Part shown: one piece after another, positions 1-11,200 of the stretch
Numbering within the stretch: position 1 is the stretch's first letter
How the letters are laid out: each line of letters starts with the position of its first letter
Assembly (NCBI RefSeq): GCF_000512585.2
Contig: NC_089246.1
Location: 1,674,001 to 1,738,000 of the forward strand
Direction of reading: 5' to 3'
DNA from: Kwoniella bestiolae CBS 10118
Taxonomy: Eukaryota; Basidiomycota; Tremellomycetes; Tremellales; Cryptococcaceae
Length of the DNA: 64,000 bases
The notes under the pieces: generated by a model
Database searches by the model: none
The model's input: only the letters and a program-made list of their open reading frames with translations
What the model was told of the DNA's origin: nothing
Translations under genes and position numbers: made by a program

Positions 1-1175
1 TCAACAGATGAGTGCAGCACCTCCATCGCCATCACTTCAACCTACCAACCCGCCACCTTCATCATCCACCAACCCATCCACCACTGCTACCCCTAGCCAA
101 ACTATAATCTCCACTCCAGCCACCACACCAGACTCTTCCCGAAATGACGATGCCAAAATATCCACATCGGTCATGTCGACCGAATCACTCTCACCTCCGA
201 AACACGAGCCCAAATCTCATAGCCAACCACCCTTAGGTCAATCTGTATCTGAAATCACTACTTCCCCCGCTTCTTCCCATGTCAACAATCTACAAGATCA
301 GGAAGCTCACCATGATCCTGATGATCCCAATAGGGATGCTCCTATAGCTGGCGATCCCAACCACCTTCCCCCACCTTTCCCATATGACCCAGTAAGCCTG
401 GAGAGGATAACGGTGAAGATTGCGGATCTGGGTAATGCATGTTGGGTGGATCATCACTTCACGAATGATATACAAACAAGACAGTATAGGTGTCCTGAGA
501 TTATATTGGGTACGAGGTGGAATCAGAGCGTGGATATCTGGAGTGCGGCGTGTCTGGTGAGTCAACTTTATGGAAAAAGTATGGACATGGCTTGATTTGC
601 ATACTAATCCAATACTTTCTGTTCAGTTCTTCGAATTGTTGACCGGTGATTACCTGTTCGACCCTCAACCAGGAGTGAAATACGATAAAGATGACGATCA
701 CGTCGCTCAAATCATGGAACTACTCGGAGAAATGCCACGGTCCCTAGCGTTGTCCGGTAAATATTCGCACGAGATGTTCAACCGAAGAGGAGAACTACGA
801 CATATCAGCAGATTGAGGTTCTGGCCGATGATCTCAGTGCTGAAGGAGAAATACCTGATGGAGCACTCCGATGCCGAACTACTATCGTCATTCCTCATGC
901 CGATGTTACATTATTACCCAGACTCAAGAGCTACCGCTGCGGAACTGGTCAATCACCCATGGCTTGAAGGCGTGGTGGTCCAAGGTGAATTGGAGATGGC
1001 TCAGAACTTCCACAAGAACGAAGTTGAACGGATCAGACAGCAGCAGCAGGATAAATCGCAGACAACAGATGATAAGGGAAAAGAGAAGGAGAAGGATAAA
1101 GGTCCCGTAAATCTGAAGGACGTTTTGGGACTGGGGCCTTCGGTCAAAGGTATGGTAGGGATGGGCAGGATTTAG
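1..1175 (+). CDS. SRPK/Dsk1-type serine/arginine-protein kinase, 3' part
   Basis: This is the end of a gene that enters from the left edge. Exons are 1-556 and 627-1175 with a 70-base intron (GTGAGT...TTCAG). The first ~130 visible residues are a Ser/Pro/Thr-rich, low-complexity spacer, followed by the kinase second half: a DLGNACW motif (the DFG-equivalent segment of SRPK kinases), then TRQYRCPEIILG, VDIWSAAC, and FELLTGDYLFDP after the intron. The helix EIMELLGEMP-type segment and a final HPWL follow. This split-lobe arrangement with a spacer is typical of SRPK kinases such as yeast Sky1 and fission-yeast Dsk1, which phosphorylate SR-type splicing and mRNA-export factors. The C-terminal ~60 residues are Gln/Lys-rich. 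The catalytic HRD lobe and true start lie outside the window. The family call is firm; the exact orthologue is inference. Confidence 0.88.
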
Positions 1176-2164
1176 AGTCGTTGGTAGTAGAAAGCCGCGT
1201 CGGGATAACGTCTGATAAGCTCGGTGGGCCAGGGGGATAATCAAATGGAGCGGGTGGGAAACGAGTCGTGTCATTTACAAGAATTGGTCCCCCAAATCAA
1301 CGAACGGAAGTGCACCTGGACGGGGTTCGTCTTCTCTTCCTTCGACATTACGATCTGAAACGGCGCAGGTCACTTGGACATATGTAATACAATACATCTG
1401 CAGGAAAGGTAAAGGATTCAAGGAGTGTAGGCGATAGTTGTAGAAGAAGTGAACTATGTTGTCCGACATCAAACATCAAATAGAGCTAGATCAATGTTGT
1501 CAAAACGTCGAATCGAACAGCTATAATTCCGGATCCTGACCGATATAATCTAGTAAACCCCAATCAAAATCAAATATAGATTCTTCCCTTCCTCTCTTCC
1601 TTCTTCCTCGAGATTCATCAATCAATAATGGTTTCTATATATATTTACATTATCAATAACGATATCTCATCTAGACATCTTTTCTTCTTCTTCTTTCCCC
1701 AATTTCTATAGATGATGTTTGACATTTCATTATTTCGTGACATCTTTCGTGTTTCCTGTTTTCGCTTTTGGTCCTGATTTTGGTTGGATCTCGGTAATTG
1801 GCTTGAAAGGTTGTTATAGTGATATTCGTAGTGATTTGGATATGGAAGATGAATCTAATCTGAAATAGATCTACTACTTGCACTGCACTGTAGACTGGTT
1901 CGTGCATCGTGCGTCGTGCACCTAGAGGTTGCTACACGATACCTGATGATCAGGAAGTTGCATCTGAGTTGTGTTTTGACGAAATTGACAATACGTTACA
2001 TGAGTGACTAGAAGTACAGAATCTAAAAGATGAGATGTACAGGTGACGTAAAACACATGATTGCAGGTCGTGGTAAGTACACAGAAGCCTGACGAGCAAG
2101 TAAGTTACATATGTCGTATCAAGGTATAGGCGCAGTCCAACCGCACGCTCGGAGGCTCAGTGGC
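1176..2164. other. Convergent intergenic region, no gene seen
   Basis: The region lies between the 3' ends of the kinase (+) and the membrane-protein gene (-), so it should hold both 3' UTRs. Short open frames occur on both strands, but none has a plausible start, codon pattern or splice structure. A small repeat of CGTGC units lies near 1903-1921. Confidence 0.5.
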
Positions 2165-3260
2165 TCAGAAACAATCAAACAGCTCTCTAAATGATTTCGA
2201 ATGTTCTAACCCACCATCACCATCACCATCAACAACCTCGACATCGACATCCGACCTGTGCATTGGGATCCCCTCAATGGCCAAAGCCTTCTCTTCGTCC
2301 AGAAGTACGACACCCTGCAAATCCGCCTCGACATCAAGGGTGTTTACGTTGATTTCCTCGTCGGCTAGGAAGATACCACTGTCGATCATACGAGTACTCC
2401 GATCAGCGTTGACTCTGATAAAGATCCATGTGATGGCCCTATCTCATCCCATTCCTCCAACTCATCTACTCAACTGGATACTCAAATATCAACAACTCAC
2501 TGTTCAGCGCGGCTCAACAATCTATCCGACCAATTCTCGTACCCCGCCGTCAACAACCCCGACCCAAACACCGTGAATATACTTATAACCCCTCCCCAAC
2601 CCAGTTGGACGTCGTTTATGTGATTTATCGATTTATCGATGATCGGTAAGAGGAGTAATGAGAGGGATGAGAGGAGCTATCAAGGTAAAGGAAGATAGGG
2701 TAGGTTCAGCTACGGCAATGACGACTCGAAGTTTGTCTAAGGAGCAGAGCTCAACTTACCACGCCGAAAACCCCTACAAAATCTTTGATAACCATAACTA
2801 CCAGTGTGAATCTCCTCATCCAAATCAATTCTCTCTTACTTGCCCATTGATTCTTGGCGGAATAATGAAATAGGACGCCCAGGAGTAAAACGTAGGTGAG
2901 AAGGGAGTAGTAGATCTGTAAAGTAGCTAGGAAAGGGATCGTTCCACTGGAACAGGATCAGATTTTAGTATCCTCGACACGGCAGGAGGGAAGAGGGTGA
3001 AACATCACTCACCTTGCCATCCCCCCCACCAATCGCCTTTGACATTCCACCACCTCATCTCCAACCCAGCATTCCCCATTCATACTGATTTTGATTCCCT
3101 GTAATTCCCCCTGGGTTGATCGAGTAAGATACGACCGGCTTTTATACTCTACCAGAGACTCTATGCCTAACCCTGTATGACCGTTCACAGTGGGCGGTCC
3201 GTAGGATGTCCAGAGCAGGGCGAGGGAGGTAGGCAGCAAAGCTAGGAAGGTGGTCAACAT
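2165..3260 (-). CDS. Predicted four-segment membrane protein, unknown function
   Basis: Four exons join in phase: 3260-3013, 2946-2760, 2676-2501 and 2414-2165, giving 286 aa. The start at 3260 places a hydrophobic segment directly after the Met (TFLALLPTSLALLW). An upstream in-frame start at 3353 would add a polar leader and is less likely. A loop with a CW pair and a second Cys follows, then hydrophobic stretches at about residues 88-110 (LQIYYSLLTYVLLLGV), 130-160 (across an exon joint) and 175-200, and a ~80-residue acidic C-terminal tail with many Asp/Glu. The topology (long first extracellular loop with conserved Cys, three later segments) recalls fungal claudin-like SUR7/PalI proteins, but I see no diagnostic motif. 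I do not assign a function. The exon structure is well supported by frame continuity across three introns. Confidence 0.7.
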
Positions 3261-3960
3261 GTTTATGTTTGTGTTGGTCTCGTTTAATGAGCTCTCGGTA
3301 CGGTCAAGGAGGGTATAAGTGTCTTTCGATAGAGTTTGATTCGAAAATATCAAGATTTGATATTCGATATTTGGCTAACTGACTTTCTCAAGCTTAAGCT
3401 GGAAGCTAGATGTCCTTCGCCTTTCGGTGCAGTATGTCGAGAAACGGTCAGACGTATTTATAGAAAGACAAGATGAAAAATCCCATAGTAAAAGTCAGTC
3501 GCTATTATATATGTACACTAGACTCCTCATGTCTAATGATCGAATGAGTGGGTCTACTACAATCACCACACACCTTTGTTCAAACCCCTTTAGATAAAGG
3601 AAGGTCACCTCTCACAGCCAAATGAAAGGTTCAGTATCCCATCCTTTCATACGCGTACCCATCAGAGGAATTAAGAGAACAAAGTTAGAACTCCATCTCT
3701 CACCTTTCATCAATAAGGGGTTCAGTAGAATTGTAAGATCAGCGAGACGGATCGATTCGGATCAGTATCCTTTATTCTCGTTCTGGTCAATGGACCTGAT
3801 CCACCGACAGGATGTCGACGTGAGATCAATCACAATCAATGAACACGACCTTCGCAAGAAAGATGCTGGAGTCTTGAAAGGAGGCGCTCAAAGCAGGAAG
3901 GACGTAGATCAATCTTACACGATACATACCTACACAACGATACCAATCCTAAGAAACAGA
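3261..3960. other. Intergenic: promoter of the membrane-protein gene and 3' UTR of the WASP gene
   Basis: Both neighbours are on the minus strand. A plus-strand frame at 3622-4026 is only the antisense of the acidic WASP tail and its 3' flank. No other structure is seen. Confidence 0.5.
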
Positions 3961-6045
3961 TCAATCCCACTCATCATCATCGCTATCGTCCTCATCGTCA
4001 CTGCCTATATCCGCCTTTCTCTTTGAAAGAGCGGCGGCCAAACTGGATGCCAAATCAGGAGCTACACATTCACATATATCAGCTTCCACGATACTCCATC
4101 GGACGGAGGTAGACCACAAACTCACTATCTTCAGTAGTAGCAGCTACAGCCGCAGCCGCACCAGCACCTACCACCGCACCAGCACCAACAGCAGCGGCCC
4201 CGCCAGCCAAGGGCGAAACGCGCTGTTCGGAAGCATCGACCTTCTTGAGGTTGTGCACACCCTTTCCTTGAATTGAGGCAAGCAAAGCGGATCGTCCCGT
4301 ATCTCCCCCTGTAGAAGGTAGGGGCGGAGCAGGCGGGGCAGGGGGTGCTCGTCCAGAAGTGGGAGGGGGAGGGGGTGGAGGGGGCGCACCTCTTCCTGGA
4401 GGTGGTGGTGGTGGAGGAGGAGGGGGTGCAGATCCGCCTGATCTGGGTGGTGCAGGTGGAGGAGGCGGCGGGGGCGGTGCGCCGAATGATGGTGGGGGAG
4501 GAGGCATACTGCTTCGAGGAGGTGCAACGGGAGGTGGTGGAGGGGGAGGAGCGGTCGGGGGGAGGGAGGTCCTACCTGGTGGCGGAGGGGGTGCGGTGGG
4601 TATGGCGACGGAGGAGGGTCGAGCGGAACGAGAAGCTGGAGGGGGAGGAGCGGGTTTTCGACGCGAGGTTGGCGCAGGTGGTGGCGGGGGTTTCTTCGGT
4701 GCTGATGCCTGCATAGATCATAGAACTTAGCTCAAGCTTTTCTTTTACTCCTTCTATGTCACATGAGATGATGTGAAGGTGAACAGGGAGTGATGGCTCG
4801 CCTTCTCAATCCCTCCTTGTTGCTGTACGAAATCCTTAATAAACTTCTCGTTCTGCTGAATATCCTTTGCCGAAATCCCCTTCATACTGAGTTGTTCAAG
4901 TAAGGCCTGCCAAGATGGGTCGACACCAGAGGACGAGAATCCCTTTTCGCTGTCGAAGCCCATATGCGCGACATGTTTGAACGATCCTGCGGACTGGAAG
5001 AGCAAGGACGACGATACAATGATCAGCTGTTTTTCATCTTCGAAATACAGTATCGGACGCTTTGTATGGAGTCGAGGTGATCGTTGGGCAGATAAGCAGA
5101 GAGAGAGAGAGAGGAAAACTTACAGGTCCAGATATAAGTGATTTATCAATCTTGCCTCCTTTCTTCTTTTTGGTAGGTGTGGATGTCGAAGCGGAGGCTT
5201 TCTCCTTCTTATCTTCTTTAACTTTGGCTGTTTCATTCCAGAGAGATACCAGTCAGTGGATGGATTGAAAGCAGGAGACGTAAAGTGTGAGGTATGGACT
5301 CACTAGCATATTTTGACCTGTTAGCTACCTTCTTGTAGAAATCGTGCGCCTCTTGTTCCGACGCAAAGACAAAGGCGAATTGGGAGTTCTACATTTTCAA
5401 CCGTCAGTATCATTTCAATGCACCCGTCAGTACAGGCCAGCATTTGAGGAATTGGGGAAATGTTGTGCTATACAGGAGACACCCCTCTACTAGGTTGAAA
5501 GCTGAACAACCACTCACATCACCCTGCCAAGAGTGGAAGAAAGGTTTCTCCTGATTATACTCAATCTCATTTGGTAGTTCATGTTCCCAGATGACACCGC
5601 GGTATGACTATGCGTACATCATAACACATCAGCTCAGTTGTCTTATGACAAAGTATTATCCTGCATGGGTCCAAGACGCAGGATGAACGAGGAAGTGACA
5701 CTCACAGACAGATCAACGACCCTAAACCATAATCCCCCTTTCGCCTTATCCGCACAAAATACTAATGCCCCCTCTGAACCAGCGTATGACCAACTACACG
5801 CAAACACAACACGAATCACCGATCAGTATCACTCCCGTCATACCTACTCAGTATGGATGCCTTGAGAAAAAAGAGAGAGAGAGGGAGAGAGAATCCTGAA
5901 CACAGACATACCTAGACGACCCAGATCTACACTGATAAACCCTCGCAACAGTCGCAGTGACGATTTTGTTGGTTGAGCTAGAGGATGGAACGGCCTTTTT
6001 CACTTTTGCTTTGTCGTCGCTTGAGAGAGTTGTGGATGCTCCCAT
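3961..6045 (-). CDS. WSP1: WASP homologue (Wsp1/Las17 type), Arp2/3 activator
   Basis: Eight exons give 458 aa: 6045-5912, 5793-5706, 5607-5518, 5388-5304, 5227-5124, 4993-4802, 4708-4126 and 4061-3961. Domains in order: a WH1 domain (about residues 25-133, with WSYAGSEGALVF and a W-F-R-V-V-D-L strand), a basic stretch, a CRIB/GTPase-binding motif (ISGPSAGSFKHVAHMGFD, about 164-182), a long proline-rich region (about 235-365), a WH2 helix (GRSALLASIQGKGVHNLKKV, from about 369) and an acidic tail ending in DDDEWD with the conserved Trp. Proteins of this family recruit actin monomer and the Arp2/3 complex under Cdc42/Rac control, driving endocytic actin. The true C-terminus lies beyond a 64-base intron; reading through that intron would lose the acidic Trp tail. 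The intron after residue 231 appears to use a GC donor (AAG|GCGAGC), described in the findings. Confidence 0.93.
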
Positions 6046-6671
6046 TGTTGGCGTGTTTACTTTGATTATGTATGTGTTATTTATGTTATCTGTTGCAAGG
6101 ATGATGTTGATAGCTACATTGATGACCGGTTCAGGAATGTAACAGAGCGAGTGATACGCATAACGTAACTTGGTCAGAAAGTGAACGAGTGGCAATGACG
6201 CACAGCACACAGCTTTAATCTTTCCCATACAGTGGCATAATTCACTCCATGTATTCAACCTCCATCTCATGGACCTTTGCGCGAAAGATGCCAACAACAG
6301 CACATGCACTAGATGCATATTCATCATCATCATGTATATACCATCTTCTCTTCCCTTGTCACGCACGACAAATGACAAATGTCCATCTTCGAAATAAATG
6401 AATGATTTGATCAGAACAAAAAGTCCAATCGTAATGTACTGATGAGGATGATTAAAATGATATATCTACAGAAGACATCAAACAATTGTCCAGATGGATA
6501 ATGAAATATGAGACAGAAAAGTCCATTTGAATAGATTAAAAGACTAAATAACTGAGTCTCGAAAGTAGTGAGAACAGAAAAGGAATCATTACAAAAGGGA
6601 AATCATGTATGCTATGTTGAGACGGAAAAATGCTACGAACGATCCACGAACCACTCTATGCTATGCTAGGT
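6046..6671. other. Intergenic: WASP promoter and glyoxal-oxidase 3' flank
   Basis: Both neighbours are on the minus strand. The part near 6430-6660 is A/T-rich and would carry the 3' UTR of the oxidase. No gene is seen. Confidence 0.5.
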
Positions 6672-8962
6672 TTATAAGAAAGACAAACAACTGATCAAAC
6701 CAGCTATCAACGTACTTGTCAATCCAATCACCACGGCGTGTTTAGAGTTCGACGTGGTGGTTGCACCTGTATTTGTCGATGCTCCGGACTGAGAGGCTGA
6801 CTCGGTAGACGAGGGAGTCACAAGCGCAATAACAGTCGAGCTTGGCAAGTCTTCGTTGGCTTGGGTAGTTTGAGTTTCAAGTTTACCAGATCCAACCATT
6901 ATGAATTCACCCTGAGAGGGGACACCGTTGACCACCACGAAGAACATGGCTGGTCCAGGTTGGAAGAGGTTGGGTCCGTTGGTTCCTGGCATCTGAGAGA
7001 CGACGTGGGTGGTCTTTCCAGAGTTCATATCTACGGAATAAGTAGAGTTGAGTTGGAGGTATCGTTGACCGAATCCAATAGCGTGGGTGTTGAATCCTCC
7101 TCTGATGACTACGATCTTGGTGTTCTGAGCGGTGGTCTCGTCTGTACCGTTTAAAGTGACGTTGAAAGAAGAACCACCGTATGATAGAGATTTGGGGAGA
7201 CCTTCGTAGACGGGTCGTTGTTCATTGTAGTACCATGGGTACCATTTCTCAGAGTCGGTTCGCGATCGCCATTGAGCAGTGGTGAAATCTTTGTTGGGGT
7301 TGGAACCGGCGATGAAGATGGATCCATCAGGTAAGAGGATGGCGACCGAGTGATACATTCTTTCGTTAGTAGAAGCGGTGATACCAGTTCGGTTCCATCG
7401 CGACCCAGCGGTGGCAGACGAGTTGTAAATGGCTGGCGTGTAAATGGGTGCTTGACCGTATGATTCTGGATGATAAACGGTTGGATGTCAGCTTATCATC
7501 CTTAGAGATATGGTTGACAACCTAGATGAGTAGAAGAAAAACTCACGTCCGACAGAGTATCCATCGTCACCATACCCGGCAGTACCCATACCAACACCAT
7601 TGCCCATCCAGAAAGTACCATCAGGAAGGATGACGAATTGACCCATACTTCTTCCTTCAAACATGAAATCGTCGTCTTCGTACTTGGCACTGCCTTCAGG
7701 AGTGATTCTCACACAAGTGTTATCGGCAGGGACAGCAGTAACGTTGTAACCGGCGGTACCGTCGTTACCCCATTGGGTGGTGTTGGATCCACCACAGAAC
7801 AAGAGGGTAGCAGCGTAGCCATTGTCGGGAATCAGGGGAAGCATGGCGGTAGCGGCTGAAGCAGGGTAGACACGAGCCGCGTAAGGCATGTCGGGAAGGT
7901 TGGTGGTGGTTTTCTGTTCGTAATCGTAAAGAATCGTTTTGCGTCCAGATTGCATAAACAATTTACCAGAGGGCATCAACCATGTCAAGGCGTAAAGGTT
8001 GATTGGTAGAGTGTCGGTAAGGAACTGTAAGTCGACGGGATCATTGGCACGGGGAGGGAAGAATTCATATGTGGGGTTATCCTGGGCGGCAGTGTTGACA
8101 TATCCACCGTTCTTGTCACCACCGATGATGATCAATGATCCATCTGGTAAAGCTTCTACCATTGGGTACCATCTTCTTCCGGTCATTTGAAGCCATCCGC
8201 CAGTGTTTTCTGCGTTTATAGAGTACGAGGTTTCTCCTTGGATGTACTGACATGATTCGTCGGTGCAGGGGTTGAGCATTCGGATGGCGGTACCACCGTC
8301 AGTGTCTGAGTATGCCTCGGCATCTGTAGAAGCGACACCACCTGTCGTTACAGCTGTGAGAGAGAGCATGAATGATCAGCTTGAGCCACCTGAAATGATC
8401 GTTGTCAAGGAAAAGAAGACTTACGCTGGTTACCACCAAATATAACCCATGTACCATTACCCAAAACACCACCACCCGCACAGAATGTATTCGAGTATAC
8501 ATCCATTGTTCGGTCTGTTCGATGAAAGATCTGATCAGCTTTCAAGCTGAGGCAAGAAAGGAAGAAAGGAGGACCGATGTACTCACACTCATTCGACTCG
8601 ATATCATACTCGGTGGCCCAAGCAGGGTGGGTACCATATTCTCCAGTAATCTCCACGGGGTTATTCTCGGTCTTGTCCAGCACGTAGATCTTCTTGTTGT
8701 TGCCCAAGAACACCTAGAGTAGAGTGGCGAAAGAGATCAGCATTCTTGCAGTGTTAGAATGGGAGGAAGGGGGACGTACCATCTGCGCACTGACACCGGT
8801 ATCACCGACACTCTCAAAGTTGAGTGCAGTCGCTGCGGCTGCCCTCTTCTTCATGCCCAAAGGCGGAGCAGCTGGATCCCTCCATCTCGGCTGTTCAGAC
8901 GAAGAGGCGAGGACGAGGAGAGGTAAGAGGGATAAGAGGGTGAAAAGGTTTATCGTCGTCAT
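6672..8962 (-). CDS. Glyoxal oxidase (copper-radical oxidase), GPI-anchored
   Basis: Five exons give 666 aa: 8962-8780, 8713-8587, 8514-8425, 8353-7547 and 7465-6672. A signal peptide (LFTLLSLLPLLVLA) starts the protein. Copper-radical active-site residues are in place: Cys115 in NTFCAGG, Tyr196 in RRWYPM (the pair that forms the Cys-Tyr cofactor), Tyr440/His441 in NERMYHS and His530 in GFNTHAIGFGQR. The C-terminus is Ser/Thr-rich and ends in a hydrophobic tail (VVIGLTSTLIAGLISCLSFL), the pattern of a GPI-anchor signal, so the enzyme should sit at the cell surface. The family oxidises aldehydes such as glyoxal or methylglyoxal to acids and releases hydrogen peroxide. The substrate cannot be read from the sequence. 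The gene is complete with no broken frames. Confidence 0.93.
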
Positions 8963-11200
8963 GTTGGTTGACTGATAGGTTAAAATGTAGAGTTGAGGTA
9001 GATGTAGTGTATTTGTTTATTGCCTTCTTCTTCGTTGAGATGGATCAATAACAAATGATGTTTATTTTTGAAAGAGGTGAAATGTAAGAAGAAAAGAAAA
9101 GATGAAGAGTAATAAATGAAACGAATGGGTTGACTGTTGATTGTTGATTGGGTTGTTGAATGGGTGAGATCGGATTGAGTGTGAGGGGGGTTGAGCGATC
9201 AAAGGATCTATTGGAGGCGAGGTAGAGGTATAAGGGTTGTGTCGTTCAACGTGAACGATCAAAGGAAATTCAAGTGAAAGGGAAGGGGGGTTTATTGTGT
9301 TGTTTTGGTGTGATGTGGTATGCCCGCAAGGCCAGTCGATATTAAGATAACGAGGTAGGAAGCGAATAGGATAGGTGGTACAAGGTATGGTCAGCAAACG
9401 ATGAACAATTGAATGCCGCAGAGTAAACCACCAAAAGAAAAGGGTAAATGTGTTTGAGGATAACACTTGGGAAATGGCAATGCGATGATGATCAAAGCGT
9501 AATGGATGGGAATGATGGATGATGAGTGATGATGTATTTGCCACCGAACAGTGTACGAATTGGATGTGGAGTCAAGAGAGAGTTAAAGCGGTGTTTGAGG
9601 AAATACCAAGAAGGAATGTTGGAATCATATGATACGATAGATGAATGTACGATGCACGATGAAAAGATAATACGGCATAGCCAAGACAATGTGCGTCAAG
9701 GGTCAAGTGTCAAGCAGGCCAAGTAGAACTCACGATGAAATGAATATCCGATGCTATGCTATACTTTATACTGCGATGCACTGATATTCCTATACGAGTA
9801 TCTTTGGTCTCTGCGGAGGAGGATTGTCGATTGACTGTCGAAGTGTGATGAAAATTGATGGAAGATCGGAGTAATTGATTTCTCAGTTGTTGATTAGATT
9901 GGTGAAGGTGAAACCAACTGACACTAACAATACCTACCAGACAAACAATGATTTGTTCAAACAAGACTCCTCTCAACAACGATTGATGATGATGATAATG
10001 AGAAAGACGAAAAGTCATAATCCATCAACAACACTTTTCATTTTCACTTTGTTTTTCAACATTGCATACCTCCTACTGCGTATGCTAAGCTAAGCGGCGA
10101 CCAACTAACAGCTTACAGTCAAATTGAGGCGATGTAACTGATAGGTACCAAAAATAAATTCCATCTATCTACCTGAAAGGGTCCCACTGTCCCTCAGGGT
10201 ATAGGGTAAGGAAGTGACATTAGCGTCATTTCTCACTACAGCGAGATATCCAAAGCAACGTGGTTCAGGTTCCCGTTATAATCTGAGAGTGACGTAAAGC
10301 TGTTAAGTGGTTCCCCTATTTCCCATTCCTTGCCCTTGGGGAAACAACAAGTCGTTGTCCGAAACACAGAGAGACACCCTTGCACTAAAAGCTGTTCTAT
10401 GTTCTATATCTGCTCTGCTGAAACGGAACGAGTAAACAAGTCCGAATGCATACAGGTGCGATGCGTTAGTGCAGTGAACATGATGGCTCGTGGGAATCCA
10501 AAGCCATAAGCCATCTACCGCCCAGTATGAAGATGATACTTGGCGAGGTAGGTATGACCATAAAATGACGATGACCACGATGTCTCACCCGGATCGTATC
10601 TTCCACATACCCTATACCGACACACCGCAAACCCCACGTTGATGCTGCACAGCTACAGTCACTGCAATTCAACGAGATCTACTCTACCGGAATCTTCCGA
10701 AACGAGCATCTAACACCTGAGCAATTGAGCAGGAACACAAACGAACATGCCGTTTTTCATTAGGGATAAGGGAGTTTTACAGCTCGTCGTAATCGCACGG
10801 TCATCCGATCAGGATACATCTACAGCTAGGCGGCCGTGTTTGTTCTGCCGTACAGCAAGTAAGCGTAATGCAGAAATGTATTTGCAAACCCCATTTTATG
10901 ACACGTATGGCTGTTTGTTTACACATATGTTTGTGTTCGATATCGATATAAATAGAAAGACATCTTCTGTATATAGATTGGAAGTCAACACTTCAGTACG
11001 GCCGAGTTAGCGATCAGCAGTTATGCGGTGTATTCGTTATACCCCGCTGGCACAGCACAAGCTATAAATATCATCGTCTTCTGCTCACACAATAGAAAAG
11101 GTTCCAAGACCCTACAAACACAAATACTGATGCACATTGAAGATCAATTCCGATGGCACAAGACTCGGCATTGGCAATATCGTATCTCATTACACTACCA
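8963..11200. other. 2.2-kb region without a supportable gene
   Basis: The region lies between the glyoxal-oxidase start (-) and the CDC16 3' end (-). Open frames exist (for example 9544-9062 minus and 10747-11010 plus), but they are repetitive or lack protein-like composition, and I find no splice chain linking them. Part must be the oxidase promoter and part the CDC16 3' UTR. It is longer than most gaps here and could hold a non-coding transcript. Confidence 0.4.

Noticed and set aside
2160..2576. Plus-strand Ser/Thr-rich frame of 138 codons
   Set aside because: The opposite strand gives the last exon of a four-exon membrane protein with all phases matching; this frame is its shadow.
3622..4026. 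Plus-strand frame of 134 codons with a hydrophobic end
   Set aside because: It overlaps the antisense of the acidic WASP tail and its 3' flank; the minus-strand exon there completes a conserved domain.
4345..4730. Plus-strand Gly-rich and Val/Glu-rich frames
   Set aside because: They are mirror images of the proline-rich coding part of the WASP gene.
4754..5005. Read-through of the CRIB exon to a separate 83-residue protein
   Set aside because: It is an internal WASP exon; the Met comes from an intron and the end is intron sequence.
5099..5113. GA-rich microsatellite, with a similar one near 5870-5891
   Set aside because: Simple repeats inside WASP introns; nothing suggests a function.
9062..9544. 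Minus-strand frame of 160 codons
   Set aside because: Its composition (His/Ser/Pro/Ile runs) looks like translated pyrimidine-rich DNA, and no splice partner or domain is present.
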